Assembly (NCBI GenBank): GCA_023255285.1 | Contig: JALRIY010000067.1 | Location: 1-10,393, forward strand | Direction of reading: 5' to 3' | DNA: 10,393 bases | Origin: Algoriphagus sp. | Lineage (GTDB): Bacteria; Bacteroidota; Bacteroidia; Cytophagales; Cyclobacteriaceae | Shown: positions 7,205-10,393 of the stretch, piece by piece | Position numbering within the stretch: position 1 is the first letter of the stretch | Layout of the letters: every line of letters starts with the position of its first letter | Program-made: the position numbers and the translations under genes | Notes under the pieces: generated by a model | Databases searched by the model: none | Seen by the model: the letters and a program-made list of their open reading frames with translations, nothing else | What the model was told of the DNA's origin: nothing

Positions 7205-7240
7205 TAAATAAAAAATCCCTTTGGCAAAGTCAAAGGGATT
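7205..7240 (-). terminator. Intrinsic terminator after murA
   Basis: A perfect 10-bp inverted repeat, AATCCCTTTG (7214-7223) and CAAAGGGATT (7231-7240), encloses a 7-nt loop. On the minus strand the stem is followed directly by TTTTTATTTA. It lies 20 bp after the murA stop codon, in the right orientation to end the helicase/DUF4290/murA transcript. The plus-strand side lacks a good T-run, so it looks unidirectional. Confidence 0.88.
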
Positions 7241-7260
7241 GAAATTAAATCTTGTTTTAG

Positions 7261-8568
7261 TTATTCAATTCGGGTGATTTTGGCACCCAGCGCATTGAGG
7301 CGCTCGTCGATGTTTTGGTAACCGCGGTCGATTTGTTCGATGTTGTCGATGACTGAAGTACCATTGGCAGACATGGCCGCAATCAGTAGAGATACCCCTG
7401 CACGAATATCTGGAGAAGTCATTCGAATCCCACGAAGAGGGTATTTTCGATCCAATCCAATCACGGTGGCTCGATGCGGATCACAAAGGATGATCTGTGC
7501 ACCCATATCGATTAGCTTATCCACGAAGAATAAGCGGGATTCAAACATTTTCTGGTGCACAAGTACGGTTCCTTTCGCTTGAGTGGCCGTCACCAAGATA
7601 ATAGACAAGAGGTCAGGGGTAAACCCAGGCCAGATTTGATCCGCTACAGTAAGGATGGAGCCATCGATAAAGGTTTCAATTTCGTAGTGTTGTTGTGCAG
7701 GCACAAAGATATCGTCTCCTCTAAATTCCAACTGGATACCCATGCGTCGGAAGGTTTCTGGAATGATGCCTAAGCGGTGGATTTGACAATCTTTGATGGT
7801 GATTTCCGACTGAGTCATGGCGGCCATTCCAATAAAAGAGCCAATCTCAATCATATCAGGAAGGAGTGTATGGGTAGTTCCACCTAGTGACTTTACCCCT
7901 TCAATATGGAGAAGGTTGGAGCCTACACCAGTGATCTGAGCACCCATGCGGTTGAGCATGTCGCAAAGCTGTTGTAAGTAGGGTTCACATGCTGCATTGT
8001 ATATGGTAGTCTTCCCCTCGGCCATTACTGCTGCCATGACGATGTTGGCAGTTCCTGTTACGGAGGCCTCGTCCAAAAGCATGTAGCTCCCTTTTAGGTT
8101 TTTTCCATCGATGTGGAAGATTTCGTTTTTTGCATCGTAGTGGAACTGGGCCCCCAACTTTTGAAAGCCAAAGAAGTGGGTGTCCATGCGCCTACGGCCT
8201 ATTTTATCCCCCCCTGGTTTGGATAGCTTGCCCGTACCAAAGCGAGCCAAAAGAGGACCTAAGATCATTACTGAACCACGAAGAGCAGAAGCTTTGGTAA
8301 GAAAGTCTTCCGTTTCTAGGTAATCTAGGTTAACCTCATTTGCTTTAAAAGTGTAGGACTCAGGGCCAAGTTTTTGAACTTTCACTCCCATGTCTGAGAG
8401 GAGCTCGATGAGCTTGTTGACGTCTCGGATGTTCGGAACCTTGTGGATGGTTACTTCCTCAGAAGTTAGGAGAACTGCACAAAGAATTTGTAATGCTTCA
8501 TTTTTTGCACCTTGAGGGATAATTTCTCCTTTGAGGTGGTGCCCACCTTCGACTCTAAAAGACGCCAT
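7261..8568 (-). CDS. murA: UDP-N-acetylglucosamine 1-carboxyvinyltransferase
   Basis: MurA transfers enolpyruvate from PEP to UDP-GlcNAc, the first committed step of peptidoglycan synthesis, in the cytoplasm. The 435-residue protein starts MASFRVEGGHHLKGEI and has the conserved GAKNEAL (Lys22, Asn23), LRGS (Arg97), PGGDKIGRRRMDTH (118-131), EASVTGTANI (167-176), the PGF-TPD block with Asp319, and DIRAGVSLL (387-395, Arg389). The catalytic-loop residue that is Cys115 in E. coli is Asp121 here (codon GAT at 8206-8208); Asp variants stay active but are not alkylated by fosfomycin. The frame is open 44 codons further upstream, but that part overlaps the DUF4290 gene; the chosen ATG aligns with known MurA starts. 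It begins 4 bp after the DUF4290 stop and is followed by a strong terminator, so it is the last gene of its operon. Confidence 0.97.
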   Translation of the reverse strand: MASFRVEGGHHLKGEIIPQGAKNEALQILCAVLLTSEEVTIHKVPNIRDVNKLIELLSDMGVKVQKLGPESYTFKANEVNLDYLETEDFLTKASALRGSVMILGPLLARFGTGKLSKPGGDKIGRRRMDTHFFGFQKLGAQFHYDAKNEIFHIDGKNLKGSYMLLDEASVTGTANIVMAAVMAEGKTTIYNAACEPYLQQLCDMLNRMGAQITGVGSNLLHIEGVKSLGGTTHTLLPDMIEIGSFIGMAAMTQSEITIKDCQIHRLGIIPETFRRMGIQLEFRGDDIFVPAQQHYEIETFIDGSILTVADQIWPGFTPDLLSIILVTATQAKGTVLVHQKMFESRLFFVDKLIDMGAQIILCDPHRATVIGLDRKYPLRGIRMTSPDIRAGVSLLIAAMSANGTSVIDNIEQIDRGYQNIDERLNALGAKITRIE

Positions 8569-8572
8569 GTGC

Positions 8573-9223
8573 TTATCTTCGTTTTTTGTGGCTTGGGCGG
8601 AATTTCTTTCCGTGGTTGTTTTTCTTTTTAGAATGCTCCTCCTCTTGGTGAGGAATTTTGAAGTCTCTTCGGGTATTGGATTCAAAGAGGGCATTCTCAC
8701 GAACTTTCTCTAAGTCAATGTGGAGTTTGCCTTTGGAGAGGGTTTTGATATCATCTATGATGATTCCGTCATCAAAATTATCTCGGTTCCAAGTGGAGTG
8801 AAAGCTACGCATGAGCTGCCCGATGTAGATGATTGCATTTTCCTGTTCTTCATCGTTTTCGATTTCTATGGCTTTCTCAATTAGCTTTTCAATGTTTCTC
8901 CCGTAGTGCTTGAATTTAATTTGTCCTTTGGGGTAGCCAACCGGCTGTGGTTTTTTGCCTAGAAGCTCCTTCTCTGGCATGGGAAAAGGTCCGTCTATAT
9001 CCAAGGTAAAATTGGACATGATGTATAAATCGTCCCAAAGTTTTTGGTCATTTTCCTGCTTGAGGCTTGGATTGAGCTGCTTGATGATTTCCACAATGGT
9101 GTAGGCACTTTGTGTGCGGCGCTCGCGATCAGCAATTCCAGTCACATGCTGTACCAGTTGTTGGATGTTTTTTCCGTATTCTTTCAAAATAAGTTGTTGT
9201 TTTTCGGTGTCTTTAAGCTCCAT
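8573..9223 (-). CDS. DUF4290 family protein
   Basis: A 216-residue, highly charged soluble protein that I recognise as the DUF4290 family of Bacteroidota; its function is unknown. There is no signal peptide or membrane segment. Sequence features are KEYGKNIQQL (14-23), an NFTLDIDGPFPMPE block (71-84), KHYGRNIEKL (105-114), and a very basic C-terminal tail (KKKNNHGKKFRPSHKKRR, 199-216) that could bind nucleic acid. The two YG-NI segments start two related halves (about 14-77 and 105-170), implying an internal duplication. I chose the ATG at 9223 because AAAAGAAG lies just upstream; an ATG 36 bp earlier is possible but gives a poorly matching extension. It is 4 bp from murA, so the pair is co-transcribed and probably co-translated; as I recall, this neighbourhood is common in Bacteroidota. 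That suggests, but does not show, a link to envelope synthesis. Confidence 0.85.
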   Translation of the reverse strand: MELKDTEKQQLILKEYGKNIQQLVQHVTGIADRERRTQSAYTIVEIIKQLNPSLKQENDQKLWDDLYIMSNFTLDIDGPFPMPEKELLGKKPQPVGYPKGQIKFKHYGRNIEKLIEKAIEIENDEEQENAIIYIGQLMRSFHSTWNRDNFDDGIIIDDIKTLSKGKLHIDLEKVRENALFESNTRRDFKIPHQEEEHSKKKNNHGKKFRPSHKKRR

Positions 9224-9254
9224 GTCTTCTTTTGATTTTTGCCTGTTAAAAGCA

Positions 9255-9290
9255 AACAAAAAATCACCGTAGGTTGAAGTGTAGGTGATT
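9255..9290 (-). terminator. Possible intrinsic terminator at the helicase stop codon
   Basis: A 7-bp inverted repeat, AATCACC (9262-9268) and GGTGATT (9284-9290), encloses a 15-nt loop and is followed on the minus strand by TTTTTTGTTTGCTTTT. The stem overlaps the helicase stop codon. The stem is short and moderately AT-rich, so termination may be partial, letting some transcript read through into DUF4290 and murA. Confidence 0.5.
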
Positions 9291-10393
9291 AGTCTATGAT
9301 TCTGAGCTTGGCAAAGCTAAGCAATAAAGTTTTCTCCCCAAAATGTTCAAATTGAATGCTTGCTTTTTTGTTAAGTCCTTCGGTTTCAATTTTTTGAACC
9401 TTACCAAAGCCAAATTTAGGGTGCTCCACCAATTGCCCTTCTTTTAGTCCATTTGTATTGCTGGGCTTGAAGTCTGGACTGGGTGTATGCACATTCATGG
9501 CAGTTGGTAAGCGAGATTCTGCTTGCTTTCTGATACCAATAAATCCAGTCCCACCTGGAGGTCCGTCTTTTCGAAAGGCGCCAGGAAAGTCACGGGTTGC
9601 TGAAACACGCTTATTTACCTTGAGCATGGCCGGATTGACCTCCTCCAAAAATCGGCTGGGTTCGCAATTTAGTAGACGGCCAAATCGGTAGCGGGTAAGC
9701 GCATAGCTCAGGTATAGTTTTTCCATGGCACGTGTCGAGGCCACATAAAATAGCCTTCGTTCCTCTTCCAAGTCTTCTCGACTTTGCATCATCATTTGGG
9801 AGGGAAAAAGGTCTTCTTCCATACCGACGACAAACACTTGCTTAAATTCCAGGCCTTTGGAAGCGTGGATGGTCATCAAGGTGATGGCATCGGTTTGGCT
9901 TTTGTCTTGATCATTATCGGTAAGTAAGGCGATTTCCTGGAGAAAAGCGCCCAAGCTTTTATCCTCATTTTCGGGGTTGTCCACATACTCTTTGATGGCA
10001 TTGAGTAACTCTTGCACGTTTTCGTAGCGACTTAGGCCTTCAATGGTCTTATCTTCATAAAGCTCCCGAAGCAATCCACTCTGTTTGGCCACCGAACTCG
10101 CGGCTTCAAAAGCATCTTTTCGTTCGATTTCGATTTGAAATGCTTTGATCATGGTCGAGAAATCGTCTACAGATACTCCTGCTCTTCCACCTAAGAAGCT
10201 GTGTGAGTTTTGCACCACATCCCAAAGAGGAATGTCGTGTTCGTAGGCCGAAACAAGGATTTTTTCGACCGAAGTATCTCCAATTCCTCTTTTTGGGTAG
10301 TTGATGATGCGCTTGAAGGCTTCTTCATCTGCTGGGTTAACGGCAAAGCGGAGGTATGCCATCAAGTCCTTGATCTCCTTCCGCTGGTAGAAG
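9289..10393 (-). CDS. uvrD: UvrD/PcrA-type ATP-dependent DNA helicase, C-terminal part
   Basis: The last 367 codons of a superfamily 1A 3'-5' DNA helicase; the 5' part, with Walker A/B motifs, lies beyond the right edge. The frame is open to the edge, beginning FYQRKEIKDLMAYLRF, a hallmark of domain 2A in UvrD/PcrA. Further motifs are GIGDTS, motif V TIHASKGLEF (fragment residues 174-183), and motif VI RRLFYVASTRA (212-222) with the arginine finger. The C-terminal ~50 residues, GQLVEHPKFGFGKV onward, are the Tudor-like domain that binds RNA polymerase in PcrA and links the helicase to transcription-coupled repair. UvrD/PcrA unwinds DNA in nucleotide excision and mismatch repair and clears replication-transcription conflicts. 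The absence of a RecB nuclease domain and the Tudor tail separate it from Rep and AddA. Its stop lies 65 bp before the DUF4290 start. Confidence 0.95.
   Translation of the reverse strand, partial: FYQRKEIKDLMAYLRFAVNPADEEAFKRIINYPKRGIGDTSVEKILVSAYEHDIPLWDVVQNSHSFLGGRAGVSVDDFSTMIKAFQIEIERKDAFEAASSVAKQSGLLRELYEDKTIEGLSRYENVQELLNAIKEYVDNPENEDKSLGAFLQEIALLTDNDQDKSQTDAITLMTIHASKGLEFKQVFVVGMEEDLFPSQMMMQSREDLEEERRLFYVASTRAMEKLYLSYALTRYRFGRLLNCEPSRFLEEVNPAMLKVNKRVSATRDFPGAFRKDGPPGGTGFIGIRKQAESRLPTAMNVHTPSPDFKPSNTNGLKEGQLVEHPKFGFGKVQKIETEGLNKKASIQFEHFGEKTLLLSFAKLRIID

Overview
The window looks like chromosomal DNA of a Bacteroidota bacterium. The reasons are the uvrD/pcrA - DUF4290 - murA gene order, short lipoprotein signals of the type common in that phylum, A-rich or absent Shine-Dalgarno sequences, and an amylase of the kind found there. 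A Cytophagales (Algoriphagus/Cyclobacteriaceae-like) origin is my guess from the flavour of the proteins; I could not test it. All ten genes lie on the minus strand, so transcription runs from high to low coordinates. There are no RNA genes, insertion sequences, CRISPR arrays or long repeats that I can see.

Right-hand block (10393 down to 7205), housekeeping: the C-terminal part of a UvrD/PcrA helicase (cut by the window edge), a DUF4290 protein and MurA, the first enzyme of peptidoglycan synthesis. A hairpin plus T-run sits at the helicase stop codon, and a clear intrinsic terminator follows murA. MurA has Asp instead of the usual catalytic-loop Cys, which predicts fosfomycin insensitivity. 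The DUF4290 protein appears to be built from two tandem copies of one unit.

Left-hand block (7131 down to 1), metabolic and accessory: an IlvD/Edd-family sugar-acid dehydratase closest to L-arabinonate dehydratase, a classical SDR dehydrogenase, an acetoacetate-decarboxylase-like protein, a second SDR, a small lipoprotein of unknown function, a Tat-exported NIF3-like metal protein, an exported M20 peptidase and the start of a lipoprotein alpha-amylase. Gaps are 54 bp or less and two junctions overlap, so this is probably one operon of about 7 kb continuing past the left edge. The first four genes look like cytoplasmic oxidation/dehydration chemistry on a small organic acid. The last four carry export signals and act in the periplasm or on a membrane. 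No transporter, regulator or aldolase is present in the window, so the substrate cannot be named.

I found no wholly new system. The best leads are the SDR/ADC-like/SDR module behind a sugar-acid dehydratase, the exported NIF3-like protein, and the internal duplication in DUF4290.
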